This document shows positions 7,801-19,600 of a stretch of DNA of 64,000 bases, in pieces. The DNA is from Paraglaciecola sp. Lineage in GTDB: Bacteria; Pseudomonadota; Gammaproteobacteria; Enterobacterales; Alteromonadaceae. Below the pieces are notes generated by a model. That model made no database searches, was not told where the DNA came from, and saw only the letters and a program-made list of their open reading frames with translations. Both the position numbers and the translations under genes were made by a program. Where the stretch lies: contig JAACSL010000001.1 in assembly GCA_009993955.1 (NCBI GenBank), positions 124,001-188,000 of the forward strand, in the 5' to 3' direction. Within the stretch, counting starts at the first letter, position 1, and every line of letters begins with the position of its first letter.

Positions 7801-10518
7801 AGGCCCACACTTCACATCCAAATCATTAACGTTACCCGTCTTAATCGCATGCGACGACGAGAATGTCAGATAGTTTTGGACGGATGCACTTAATCTATCA
7901 ATGATTAAACTGAGCGTTTCACCCTCCTGCAATACCACCAACGGAGCAGTTAAATATGTTGTATTTGTCAGTAGTTTTAATGACATGATCGCATCGCTCA
8001 CTGTAGTAGTAAAAATAGCCTCCTGACTGCTTGCTACCCCATCATTAACAATGCAACCAAGTTGCACAGTTGCAGGAATGCCGACAGCCGGAGCGGTATA
8101 AGTAACGCTTTTTGTAGTGGCAGATGAAAGCGTCACATCACCGCTTAACACGCGCCATTCATAAGTATGCGAATCCGCGCTATCCGCATCATTTACTGCA
8201 GCATGAGCAGTTACCACATCACCAGGCTTGACAGCGGGTAATGAGAGTATTGTTACAACAGGAATGTTGTTGATAGGGGCTGCAATGGTAGTTTGTGTGC
8301 CCGTAGATTTATCGCCGACCCATACATAGACAGCTTTCATGTTAGGCGCGGCATAAGACATGTTTACTTCAATGCCTTGATACACCCAATCCACAAAATC
8401 GCCCTTTACTTTGAGCGCCTTGTTTTCGTCTAACACGGTCAAAAGCTGGTCTGGCACCCCGATTGTTGCGGCTTCGGTCGTTGTTACACCGGCTTTGCTC
8501 ACGTTAGAGCCTGAATACTTTTTAACGCCTTGCGCGAGTGCATCCGCATCAGTTAATAATGATGCCGAAAATGCCCCCACTTCTGCGCCTTGGGTAAATG
8601 TGTTCAGTGATTGAATACTCGTGGGGTACATCGCCACAAATTGTGGTTTAACCCCGTTTAACCCCAAGTCGATAAACCCTGTGCCTGTACTCGCTGGCAA
8701 ATCAGCAACGCCAATGCCGCAGTCTGCACCGTTCAGGTAATACAGCATCAGCATTAAATCAGCGGGGCTGGAATCCGTCGTGCGGGTATTGGTTTTTAAT
8801 CTGATAGTGGTGGTATCAGGCATGGAAAACTCAAAGTCTCCATCAAAACCCGACATATTTACGCTAGGGTCAATTGTTTTAAACGGTGCGAATGACTTAT
8901 CCACAGCGCTTAGATTTTCAATGATTGCGCCATAGTTTTGGCTAGCTGCCGCACCACGAGACGGCACGTTAATCAGTGTTGCGCCCGTTACCTCGGTGCC
9001 ATCTGTATTGAATTTGTACGCGCCAACAATTCGCCCGGCCAAGAACCCGTGGGCGTAGGTATCGTCAATGCCATCCGAGTTATTAAGCACCAGCATCAAG
9101 TCGGGTACACCGCCCACAACTAAATCTGTGTGTTGCCCTGCCGTTGGGTTTTCAGTAATTTTTTTGTAAACAACGGCGTCTGTATTGCCCGACGCAACCA
9201 TCACTAAGCCATCGGGCGAGGCGGTACCAGAGTCTTGGTTGACAATGCGCAAACCATCGGCGATAACCGAGTCAACTTTACCTTTTGCATAGGCAAAACC
9301 CGTTGTTCCACTTGTCACAAGATAAGCTGTATCGGCAAAGCCAAAATGCTGACTTTTGCTATCCCACGCAATATTATCCGCTGTGGTGCTACCCATGACG
9401 TCATGATAGATAGTTGAACCGTCACCAAACGAACCCATAAAAATATAATCATTCAGGCCGTTTTTGGGTGTATCGGCAATTTGCGAAGGGTCGTAAAAAC
9501 CTACTCCATATGCGCCGCGTACCGCACCCAAATCACTTACTGTACGATCTAACGTATCGCCAACAGTTCCATTAATCACCCCGCCTGTGTTATCCATGGC
9601 AAAAATTAAATCTTGTGATGTGACCACATCGGCAAGTACTTCAATATCAACCGTATCCGGATCTGAATCTGCACCGTTGTCATCAGTGACAACCAGGGAA
9701 AATGTCAGCGTTTGAGCGCTGCCTGTCGTGGGCGCGGTAAAAGTCGGTTGTGCTTCGGTATCATCAGATAACGTAACCGTGTCACCAGCGGTTTGCGTCC
9801 ATAAATATGTCAACGGGTCGGTGTCTGCGTCACTTGAGCCCGTGCCGTCGAGTGTGACCGTTGCCCCAGCGGCAATGCCTGTTTGGTCTGCCCCCGCGTT
9901 GGCCACAGGTGCAGTATTACTTGGCGCACTAGGCGTCCCCGCCCACGCTACAGTGCCGCTTATTGTGGCGTCATACTGACCACCGTTAGCATCTGGCAAT
10001 ACTGTGCCGGTACCACCACTCAGATCGGCTTGGTAATCAACGTAAACCGTTGAACTATCGATGTCCGTCACTTTTAGGCGTTCAAGTTGAATAGTGGCAA
10101 AGTGACCGTTAGTAGCATTAGTACCATTTCCTCTAGCACCTACCTTTAACCACGCGCTTGCTTCCGCTGCCGCTCCCCGACCCAGCGCCCCGCTATCCAA
10201 CAGGGTAGCACCTGCATAAATTTCGTAAGTGTTGGTATACAGAAAAACATCTGTAATAGCATCCGTAGGCACTTGGTTAGAAACAGTGGTAACGCCACCG
10301 ATGATCCAACACAGCGTTGCAGATGGCCCCCCGATGTAAAACTGAAATGCTCTTGACGCGCCACTTGTTTGGGCACACTGCGACAACAGCGTGCCAGGAT
10401 TAGCCCATCCTTGGCTGACAATTTCAATGTGAAGCTGCTTGTTGCGAGGCGTTGGTATCACCTCAACGCCAGGTGTTGCAACTGTGTTACTGCCGTTAAA
10501 AACTAGCCTTGATGCCAT
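4840..10518 (-). CDS. Giant tail fibre/spike with PKD-like domains and an SGNH-esterase-like domain (1892 aa)
   Basis: Likely host-recognition fibre. Visible parts: an N-terminal LamG-like region (about 1-190). Four Ig/PKD-like domains follow, at about 198-293, 750-838, 1034-1126 and 1711-1806, three of them with the shared phrasing VWTQ or LWTQ ... VTLS or VTIT ... TAP. There is a second lectin-like region around 1130-1330. A probable SGNH/sialate-acetylesterase-like domain lies at about 1350-1570, with SYGQSLSVG (nucleophile block) and GDNIHTNPMGY (Asp/His block). The C-terminal part of about 80 residues is different again. Enzyme activity is inferred from motifs. It is the last gene of the late direction, separated from the polyvalent gene by a terminator, and may have its own promoter. 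Surface O-acetyl groups are the obvious substrate candidates. Confidence 0.85.
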   Translation of the reverse strand: MASRLVFNGSNTVATPGVEVIPTPRNKQLHIEIVSQGWANPGTLLSQCAQTSGASRAFQFYIGGPSATLCWIIGGVTTVSNQVPTDAITDVFLYTNTYEIYAGATLLDSGALGRGAAAEASAWLKVGARGNGTNATNGHFATIQLERLKVTDIDSSTVYVDYQADLSGGTGTVLPDANGGQYDATISGTVAWAGTPSAPSNTAPVANAGADQTGIAAGATVTLDGTGSSDADTDPLTYLWTQTAGDTVTLSDDTEAQPTFTAPTTGSAQTLTFSLVVTDDNGADSDPDTVDIEVLADVVTSQDLIFAMDNTGGVINGTVGDTLDRTVSDLGAVRGAYGVGFYDPSQIADTPKNGLNDYIFMGSFGDGSTIYHDVMGSTTADNIAWDSKSQHFGFADTAYLVTSGTTGFAYAKGKVDSVIADGLRIVNQDSGTASPDGLVMVASGNTDAVVYKKITENPTAGQHTDLVVGGVPDLMLVLNNSDGIDDTYAHGFLAGRIVGAYKFNTDGTEVTGATLINVPSRGAAASQNYGAIIENLSAVDKSFAPFKTIDPSVNMSGFDGDFEFSMPDTTTIRLKTNTRTTDSSPADLMLMLYYLNGADCGIGVADLPASTGTGFIDLGLNGVKPQFVAMYPTSIQSLNTFTQGAEVGAFSASLLTDADALAQGVKKYSGSNVSKAGVTTTEAATIGVPDQLLTVLDENKALKVKGDFVDWVYQGIEVNMSYAAPNMKAVYVWVGDKSTGTQTTIAAPINNIPVVTILSLPAVKPGDVVTAHAAVNDADSADSHTYEWRVLSGDVTLSSATTKSVTYTAPAVGIPATVQLGCIVNDGVASSQEAIFTTTVSDAIMSLKLLTNTTYLTAPLVVLQEGETLSLIIDRLSASVQNYLTFSSSHAIKTGNVNDLDVKCGPTTFQVFTNNFPAGQTYHVTIKRGVTGGEEGDATTPNQDTYVVNELNHNLPEYVFVTTNLVQFDRVGNNTSTGFAEDGLTGSIIVGTRHNWDFNQPTNATSVPNTGTDSTALTFNAGAQLDVDYEWYTDNILPSVSAGGDLLSIQSGASGVQLNGTASDSDGSVVSTVWTQESGTTVTITGATTLNASYTAPAAASDESLVFRLTVTDDLGGVSFDEVSHTIKAPAVIGTRAFTSFTSVVSLPSFELLPNDVLKFTFVARTTDSFHPIFGNSGTVDQIQISNTTLSNPRLRLFAVGISVKTVELAGSYAHGCFNDFVLTVNGDATGIAVSCNGTNCGSFDISAATAASIYNQIVNTLRDYIANISLVRGGSDVFNYAVYEVSGTALIDSVAANNGTFSSEPAYRADFTLDTTDAYFPNGVWIDADQGVRIPAYSAALSGYPLPDNVAFSLFVSYGQSLSVGFTDQANQHLFAHLPAGGYKLATQRYFMNQSEKGHVHSMIHSASLNNADQAFLCDTYGRESQSVQALSKGSGLGWYEAFIAGVQDKQNSLRSGDSISEIVIDFTQGTANRADSTNYNQVLGQLVTDLKTDIQAIVGNVPMRFIHTQQGTANGFEIEDSFAVAQAHWEFDSLTNAGIESQLCLPLWYVLRYFSNGDNIHTNPMGYALIGEYKAHAYSNPSFKALSPASAVTDFTGSSTVARVTMNVDTLPLRSLTDAEIPQSAHKGVLIKRAGGALETPLSVSFSGADVIVTASTPYSVGDKIRFGDYSDTLPYVNIFDSSVEVGKTTGIALINPAVIAEIELDNESVNSQPVADAGLDQSNVIAGSTVTLNSSASTANGGATIVSRVWSQTAGDTVTLSSNTATSPTFTAPTTPSDQTLTFRITITDSNDLTDFDDVNIYVKNQDYEAPQDMFRLSDFELKSTKSISTSDVYAYRTTDTIADVLAVDYFSDPRADLMVGDLIIVNASDGNTICFAISPTTVEKLDLS

Positions 10519-10553
10519 TTTAATTCCTATTTACTTAAATTTAGGCACAAAAA

Positions 10554-10578
10554 AAGCCGGAACTAAGTCCGGCCTTTC
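10554..10578 (-). terminator. Terminator between polyvalent protein and tail fibre genes
   Basis: GCCGGA-ACTAAG-TCCGGC with Ts on the minus strand (GCCGGACTTAGTTCCGGC then TTTTTTT). It lies after the stop of the 3293-residue gene and before the fibre gene; the A/T tracts on both sides make it potentially bidirectional. Confidence 0.75.
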
Positions 10579-10600
10579 TTATGCTATGTGATTTATGATG

Positions 10601-13600
10601 TTACCAATCTGCTAAGTTCAACTGCGTATAAGCCTGCTCATACAGTTGGTTTTTGAACATGGTTAAATCTTCAAGACGCTTCTGCTTTTCTTTGCTGGTG
10701 AGCGTTTGATTATTATCAACTGCTCTCATTCGCTTACTTATCTCGCTTATTTTGCGCTGCATTCTATTAAGAGCAAGCCGGTCATTTAATTCCTCTGCTC
10801 GCCTTTCAAATAACTCTCGCGCTCGTTCTGGGTCGTTTTCTTCAATAGCTGCCTTATAACTGCCGTATGCCTCTTGTGCTTTTTTCAGTGAGTCATAAAA
10901 GCGGTCTTGGTACACAGTGTTTCTCGGCTCTCTGCCACCTTGGTATAAGGTTTTAATGATTGGCCAGTCGGCTACCGCTGTGTCTGCTTTGATGCGCCCC
11001 GTCATGGCTCTGGCCATGAAATCTGACATGCTTAATACATAACCACCCATAGTGCCGGTGTAGCCTGTAATTAAGTGCTGAACCTGCTTAGGCGACAAGC
11101 CAACTGCATCAGAGAATTGTCCGATAATTCTGGCTGTGTCACTGGTGTTCATGTTGTACCGATCTGCCTTCTCCCTGTTTTCGTCTGCCATTCCTTCAAT
11201 TGCGCTACCGGTAAAGAATGATCGGTTCATGATTATCTCAAGAGTCGGCATAGCTAATTGAGGGATAGGGTTCAGCGACAAGGTATTAACCATCGAGTAA
11301 ATAACCGAATCACCTAAATCCTTTCCGGTTTGGTTGCCAGCACTGAAGTTATATAAGCGCTCTGGTAATGTGCCAAAGATAATGCCTAATTCAAATGGTT
11401 TGGGTATGCGAATATGACCATCATTACCTTCACCTAAGAAAAAGTGCCAATGCGCGTCTTTATCCCATTCCGGCAATTCTTTGTAGCGCTCGTCATCGCC
11501 GTTTAATGCGGCCAGTCCTGCGCTGAATGCCGCCACTTTCATTCCTTTAAAGGCTAGGTCTTTGCTTAGCACTTTAAGTAAGCGATCATCACCATCTGCA
11601 GCCGCCGCCCGACCAAGTTTATACATGCCTTGTAACCTGGCATTGAAGAACGGCAGCATATCAATAAATGTACCCAAGCTAGCAAAATTGCCTTTCATGG
11701 AGTAATCCATTAAGTCTTTGCTTTCAAATAGGGCTTGTTTGTTTGATTTACCTGCTTTCAATGCAGCTTCATAGGTTGCCACACGGTTAGCGTTTTCTAT
11801 CTTGTCGCTGGCGTTGCGGTATTTTTCAAAGGCTTTGAGCAGCCCTTCTTTGGTCGAAACAACGGTTTTCATATAGCCGTTGATTTCTTCTTGATCGAGG
11901 CCCTTCATTTTTAGCGCACGTCGAATTTGTTGCTGTGCAGCTTCAGGGTCAGCACCGTGAATATACCCGCCCTGAAACGCAGCACCAGAGGCGATCAAAT
12001 TCCAATAGCTATCATCACCTTCCCATGATGCTTTTAATCCCTTCCATGTGTCCGTGCCTAATTTGGCACCATCTTTGTTCACCATCCAAGCATGCGCCGC
12101 ATCACGGATAAAGTTGCGAATAATAAAGTCGGGTGACAGCGTTACGCCGGTAGTTAAAAACCGTTTTGCGCTACGTGCCATTTTATTGAATAGCGCTTTA
12201 CTGCCTACGTCATGAACTTGCAGCAATCCACGCAATAAAGCTGGATCTGATACGTAGTAATAAACAGGCTTGCCGTTTTCCATTACCCGCACTTTTTGAA
12301 AGTTCTTGGCCAAATCGCCGCGGCTCACGCCAATCTTATCAATCGCTTCATTTATCCCGGCATCATCATCGCGGGTCATGTACTCGGTACCCGCTAGATT
12401 ATTGGCAATCTCACGTGCTGCATTGTTCTTCACTGCGGCATCAATCATCGATACCTGGCGTTGAATGATGTTTTTAAGCAAGTCTTTGGTTGAGCCCTTA
12501 CCGCCTATCAATTCTTTGATTTGTGCACTTTGTCCAACAATGCCGGTCTTGGTGGTGTGTGGCGCGGTAATCTGTTTGATTACATCGGTTAATTCTGGAT
12601 TATCAATTGATTGCTCACGGAAAAACGGTACGTACCATTCTTCATCAAATGCCGCCCGTTGCTCAGGCGAAAGTAATCCCGCTTCTTGTGCAAGGTTGAG
12701 CGTAGCAGAGTTGATTTTATTGTACTCTTTGCGCACTTCTTCAAACAAAGCCTCATTACCTTTTGCCTTAGATTTTAAGGTGGCAATATCTTCTTTGGTT
12801 AAGTTGTTTTCTCGACCTTGTTTACTGAGCATTTCAGCGCGACCAGCGGCCATCCAGGCTAACCAGTTATTTAAACCATCACCTTCAGGCAGCATGCCAA
12901 TGACTTCAAGCAGGCCTTTGGTGTCTTTCTTAATCGAGGTAACGCCATCTTTCCATTCAAGTGCACCCTTATGAAATACAGCATGCAGCATATCACCTAA
13001 GCCAGTGGCTAAACGTGCAGAGGTATAACCCATTTTAGTGGGGTCGGTAATGCCGGCGGACTGCTCTGCTTGCTTAATACCGTGGAGTCCATCAAACATA
13101 CCTTCAGCAGCCCGGTTCCAGAACGCGCTTGATTTAAGGGCGTTAACAACTTTCTTGCCTTTTTGGGTGATGGTGTCGCTGGCTAACGCTGCGCCTTGGC
13201 CGATCTTTTCTTCGGCTGTGCGAGTGTCAGGAGTGGAGCGGTTGAATCTTAAATCCTTGTAACGCCCATTGCTTTGAGTATCTGAGTCGCCGCCTTGTGC
13301 GCTTGATAATTGTCTTGCCTCAGTGACTCTATCTCTGATCGCGTTAACATCCTTGACTCTTGTGAGGTAGCGCGCTTCTGACTCGGTAAGCTTTTCAAAA
13401 CCGTATCCGAATATTTCTCTCCACCAAGTTTCAAGATTTGTTCCACTGTATTGATCTCTAAGTTTAGATAATGTGTCACTCGACAGAGCAAGTTTGGCTG
13501 AATATTGTTTTCCTGTCAACGTAGTGGCAACTATGACATTCCCTCCGTTCGACTCTATATAACCCCTTAAGTTTGCTAACGTGCCGCCCTGAGTTACCGT

Positions 13601-16600
13601 GTCATCCACAATAATATATTTGTCACCCTTCTTAATGTCGCCCTCAAATGTTGGTTGAACAGCCAGTCTGCCAAAGCCGTCTTTATTAGATCTACTTACA
13701 TATGACGACTGGACAACATCAAGATCAACATCAAGCCCTAAAGCCATGGAAATATAGTCGGCCATTGCTCTTGGTATTTTATTGTCTCCCTGAGATTCTT
13801 TAGCATGAACCGCTAAGGTAATTGCCTTTGAATCACCAACTAGCCTCTTGATCTCCATGAGTTTATCTTTACTGATTAGATCAGTGACAAGTCTTACTGC
13901 AGCTTTAATATCTCCCTTTTTTGCTGATTGATAGTCAGGGTGGTTTTTTTCTGAAGATAACGTGTTGTGAATAATCACATCTGGGAAATTATTCCATGCG
14001 GCTCTTTCATTTGGCGTGATATTTTTATTATAACTAATCCCGCTATCTTTTGCTGATTGCGCATTAAACCCATAATTTTCAGGTTTGTCACCACTGCGTA
14101 ACCTATCCCCTATCTCAGCAACAACAGCTTGCATTTCAGTAAAGGTAATACCCTTTCTAACTAAGCCAACTTTTCTAAGCAACCGGGTTAAGGTTGAAAC
14201 AATTTGATTCCAGTATTTGCCTAATGAACTAGGTTTAATCTGTGAAATTTTGCCTAAGAATTCTTCGGCTTGTACTAGTTCAGGTGCTTTGCCATAGTTG
14301 CGCTCAATGTCTGCCCATATCGCTTTAATCTTAGGGTTAATGCTAGTGCGAGTGCCGTTAATGGTATTGATTAACTTGGCTATTTCTTCCGGCTTAAATA
14401 CGCCCAAACCTTTGTGAACCAAGAGTTCTTCGCGCAAGGTTTTTCTAACGTCTTCGATGTTCGAGTGATTCTGAGAGAAGATATAGAGTCGATTGGAATC
14501 TTTGTCGAATCCTCCCTTGATGGCCGTGTCGTCTCCTGGTTCGAGTTTGGCATTTTTGAAAACCTCACTTGGCTTTTTATCGGTGACTGTGATTTCCATA
14601 TCATCATCTAGGCCAGTGTAATAATCAATAAAGTCTTTAGTGACTGTTTTAGCTTGTCCTAGTGGAACTGGATTGCCGGTTAAAGGTTTGTTGGATTTAT
14701 TGAATAGAATGTTTTGACTAGGTTTATCTATGACAATTATCTTTGTGTTAACCCCGGTTGGGTTGATCGCGTCTCTAAAGGAACCTTCAGGCAAGTCCTG
14801 CTGCTCTGCGCCTAATTCGTCTAACCATTCTTTGAATGCTACATTTCTTTTGTTTGATCGCTCCCCTGCCATTGACGAAGTAACCGCTACTAATCTGCCG
14901 CCGGGCTTTAAGAATTTATATGCATGTTCGATATGCGTTATTTCTTGGTCATTAGAAAAAGGCGGATTCATTATAATTCGATCATAATCTCCCGTTGGCG
15001 TTTGCTCTAAAAAGTCACCGCCTGTAACTTTATATCCCTTGTCCTTTAAAAACTCCTGCAAACCATAAGCAATTTCAAAAGTCTGTATGTTATCTTTGCC
15101 TACAATATCAGCCGCCCCATCTGCCAAGTGTCCAGCCCCAGCGCTAGGCTCTAGCACTTTCATGCCTGGCTTGATGTCGGCGTAGTTAACCACTTCTTCA
15201 ACTACTGACTTTGTGGAGTTAAAGAAATCATTTTCTTTGTACTTACCTTGTAGTGACGAGTATTTAAGTTTCTCGGTTGTTGCGTTTTCCACTTTTACCG
15301 GCTTAGTATTCGTGGTGATTGCATTATATTCTAGCAATGCGGCACGCAACATAGGCAAGGTTGTTATGCCCATGCGCTTTAATCTGAAAAAGTCTTTAAC
15401 AATGTCGTCAAAATACGTATTCGTTTCATTTTCGCGCACAAATTGCATGAACTTACTGCCATGCTTGTGACCGGCCACGTTAAACTTGTCGTTTTCAGCT
15501 AACTTGCCAGCATCAGAAAGTAATTTAGTAGCAGCAAGTTTGTAACCTGGGGTGTTTGCCATTTCTTTGGCGATACGCTTAACGTTTTCTGCTCGCATAG
15601 TGGTAAGCGGGTATTGAGCAAATCTAACTTTTTGCTCTGGTTTAACGCCTTTCCTCCACTTCATACCTCTTGCATTTCCGCTTACAATTTCTTGCTCTAA
15701 CAGTTCTTCTCTTGCATCACCTTTAACATCATAACGTAATCGATTCCATAAACTAGCAATTAGGTCGCGCTCTGTGCCGGTTGATAATTTAGCAAGGTAT
15801 TTTGCTTCACCGCTTTTTATGGCTTCTGAAATGGCTCGTAATTCTGCGGCTTTATCCAGTTCGCTTTCAGCATTAGAAATAACACCAGCGGCCATACTTG
15901 AACGTCTAGCCGTGTTTGTTTTGCGGTCTTGGTTAATAACGCCTGTTGCACGTTCTTCTATGCGATCAGTTAATGCTTCAAGTGAATCTGTTTTGTCTTT
16001 GTCTTCCTTCACCTTATCAACGGCTTTGCCATCAAGGACGGTTAAAAAGTTTTTTCGATCATCTTCAGACTTAAACTGAAAGCCCGGTATCGCGCCATCT
16101 TTGTTGTAAGCAGAATAATAACCGCCAAGGCTTTTTGCTTTTGAGTTAAGTTCCGAATAAAGATCCTTTTCTACTCGCCCATCAAGAGAGACAACGAATA
16201 GAGGCGTGTTTTTCTTGCTGTGCGCCGTTTCATGAGTGGTATAACTCACATCATCCTGAATAGCCTGAACTGTTTTAATTGCTTCTTTTGCTTGCTGCTC
16301 TAACTTCTCGTCAGCATGCAATCGGTCATACTTGGCCCATTGCTCAGGAGTGAAGTCTTTTGATGCCCCCAACCTTACGGCATTTCTAAAGTCTTCCAAT
16401 GTTTTAGGGTCATAAGCACCATCTAACTTTGATTGATAATCATTAATCCGCTTTTGTTGCTCTGCTTTAACTGCTTGAATATTTTTTTGTAATTGTTCAG
16501 TAGTTAATTTTTCTAGTTTTTCCTGAATTCCATCAAATCTTCCATCACGGCCAATGCCGCTGGTGATCATCATCCCTGTATCTGTAGTTACAAAGCCAAA

Positions 16601-19600
16601 CCGGGTGATAATATCCTCAGCCGCACGTCTGGCTATTTGTGCTTTTTTCATCCCGCTATCAGTGTAGCCTCGATAATATTTTAAGATCTTATCTTTGGTT
16701 AAGGTATTTAATTCTGCTTCAATCGCTTCAACACTGTTACGCATAACCTTAAAGGCTTCTAGCACATCATTAGCGGTTAGGGTTTCGTCAGCATTGTCAA
16801 TTCGATCCATGAAGGCATTGTAACTTTCTAATGTCGGCTCTAAATTAACTTTACCTTTCGGCTCATCAACAACCTTATCAACCGTTTCTGTGGTTTGTTT
16901 CTTATTAGGCACATTAAATAAGGCAATTGATTCTTGCCCTTCTGGCTCAATTGCGTAAAACCCATCAAAGCCTTTGCTTTTGATGGTCTTGACTACATCT
17001 TCATCTTGTAGCGCTCTAAAGTCGCCATTGGCAGCACTGCGATAAATTATGCTTTTCTTTTCCCTTAAAATATTCGCGTGATCGGGGTTTTTGTAATCAA
17101 ATAGGTTTAACTCTGATTCTTTAACGTCAACTTCTATGACTTCGCCACCCTCTTTACCTCCATAATGCGGATCGCTGGCATACTCCTTTTCTGGGGTAAT
17201 CCAAAGTAATCCCTTTTCATTAAGAACCATGCCACTGTTTTTTGGCTGACCTCTATACAAAGGTCTATCAGATTTTTCTGTGGGTAAGTTTTCAGGCTCA
17301 CCAAATAACGAGTCTTGATTTTCATCAACTACGGTTTCAACTTGGTCGGCTTCTTTTACTTTCGGCTTAACTGCATCTTGCAATACTTCCCGCTTAACTC
17401 TATCAGACAGCGTTTCACTACTTCCCTCGCTTTCCAATTCTTGATTAACTTCTTTTATTGCTCGGTAATTCCCTAGCTCTGTTCCGTCTGAAAGTGACTC
17501 AATAGAACTAACTAAACTTTTTTTGTATGCCGTTAGTCCTTCTTCGTCTTTTTCATCAAATAGTTTGCGAATTTCATCATTAAGTTTTTTTGCATCTTCT
17601 TCAGATAATTCTTGTGTTTGCTTGATCGTTGCTTGATCGTTGCTTGATTGCTCAGGCATTGCCTGTGCGCCTATCTCGTTTCTGATCTGGGCGACTAATT
17701 TAGGATTGGTGTGAAAGCTATCCCACTCTCTCGCTTGTGCGGTAAGTTGCTCAATACGCTTATTAAGACTGTTGGGGTCTTTAATATCAACCCCTTCAGC
17801 TTTGGCAAGCTTAGGGTTTTTGGCTGCGCCTTTGATTGCGCTTAGCCTTTCGCGTAACTCACGTTGTTTGCGTGAAGCGATTTTGACCATTTTATCAGCT
17901 TCAATGCTGGCAGAGGTATCTTGGCCAAACATATCCATTGTTTCGCTGCCACCTTGATCGCCTTCCATGCTTTTAACGGCACGAATAAAGTTCTCGGTGT
18001 AGCCGATGCCCTTGCCTTCTTGGAGTTTTTGAAGCCCTAACGTTTGGTATTTATCTTGATTAGGCGCTACGTTCGCTAGTCTTTCGGCTGCTTCGTCACT
18101 GATGATACCGGCACTATGGGAGGCAATGACGTCCTCGCTGCCTCTAGTTGCGATGGTGTAAGCCCTTCTGCCAAGCGCTTGGCGTAAAAGTCCTTCTGAC
18201 TTAGCCTTTTCTTCGGTGAGTTGCTTGTTTGCTTGGAAGTAGTTGACATAATCTTTTACCTGCCCCTGGTTGTCTCGAATATTTAAAATAGCATCAAGCT
18301 GTGCTGCATTATCAATGGTAAACCCATCTTCTTCATAATGGAATTGAGCTGGTATGGTTTTCTCGCCACTTCTACGGGCCAAATCTAACCTATGCCGACC
18401 TGTGACTACTTCTTTGCGGCCATCTTCTCTAACCCATACCTGAATTGGTGCAACGCCGGTACGATCAAATTTGCCACCAAGAGGCGTAACAACACCGTCA
18501 GCATTGGCACCGTCTTTAAATTGTGGCACATCATCGGATAAGGTTAATTCACTTAATGGCGCTTCCTGAATGGGCAGGCCTTCAAATTTGTTTTGAACTA
18601 CTGCATTGTCATTAGTGTTTCGTCCATCTGGAACAGGTAAATCCGCTCCATTGCTTCGGCTAAGTTGTCCGTTAGTATCACGTAACCATGATTGTCCTGC
18701 TTCCCGTTGGCTATCTGGTAATGTATTTCCAAAGCTTCGTACTTGTTGATCACCTGATTGTTCAATGCTTCTTGTATCCACTCTATTTGATTGCTCATTA
18801 TCCGCCGCCTTGGTTATGCGCCAGCCAAAGCCATTACCAAACGGAACGGCTTCAATTTCATTGCCTGCCCGTTTGGCTGCCCGGGCATTTTTGCTGATTA
18901 ATGCTTCTTTGGGTGATAGAAAAACATTGCCGTTAGCTTTAACGTTTACGCCTGAGTCATTGCCAGCAAAGATAATATCTTTTTGCGTTATCTGCTTGTT
19001 GGGCGACCGTAAAGGCTGAACAGCTTCACTTTCAAATGTGTTGTTAGGTTTTTGATTAGTATTAGGTACGCGCTCATTTCTAAGCAATTGCCCTTCATAT
19101 TCAAATGCTTTAGGTAAAAACCGGTCTTGAGTGGTAGGCGATTTATTCTGAGTAGCCTTGTTGACCATATCTTGAACAGTTTGGCTTCTGTTCTCGCGCA
19201 TGCGGTCAAGCGCTACTTGAATTGGGCTATCAAGCATTTCACCAAAGCGCGTTACATCGGCTGGCGTTTGCGCTCCTGCCTTCCTTGCTGCCGTTGGAAT
19301 GTCATAATTAACCGCTTGGTTAATGGCGTCTGATCTTGCGCTTGATGATTTATCGAATTGATCTAATACATCACCTAAAATTGGGTTGGATGCTTTAACG
19401 GCTTCGGTTGCGGCATCTTTAGCCGCATTCTTTTTATCTATTTCGTTTTGCACTTCGGGAGGAATGACAACACCGGCGTCTTCTGCGCTTGGTACCGTAT
19501 CTTTGTTGTTTTGTGATTGCCGATTAACAAACCCACCTAAACCACCGGCCACGCCACCAAATGCGCCACCCATAACGCCTTCATTAGCCGCAGCAGATGC

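Noticed and set aside
12465-12974. 169-codon plus-strand frame inside the polyvalent gene
   Set aside because: Antisense shadow: Ser/Leu-rich composition, no ribosome site, while the minus frame has clear domains.
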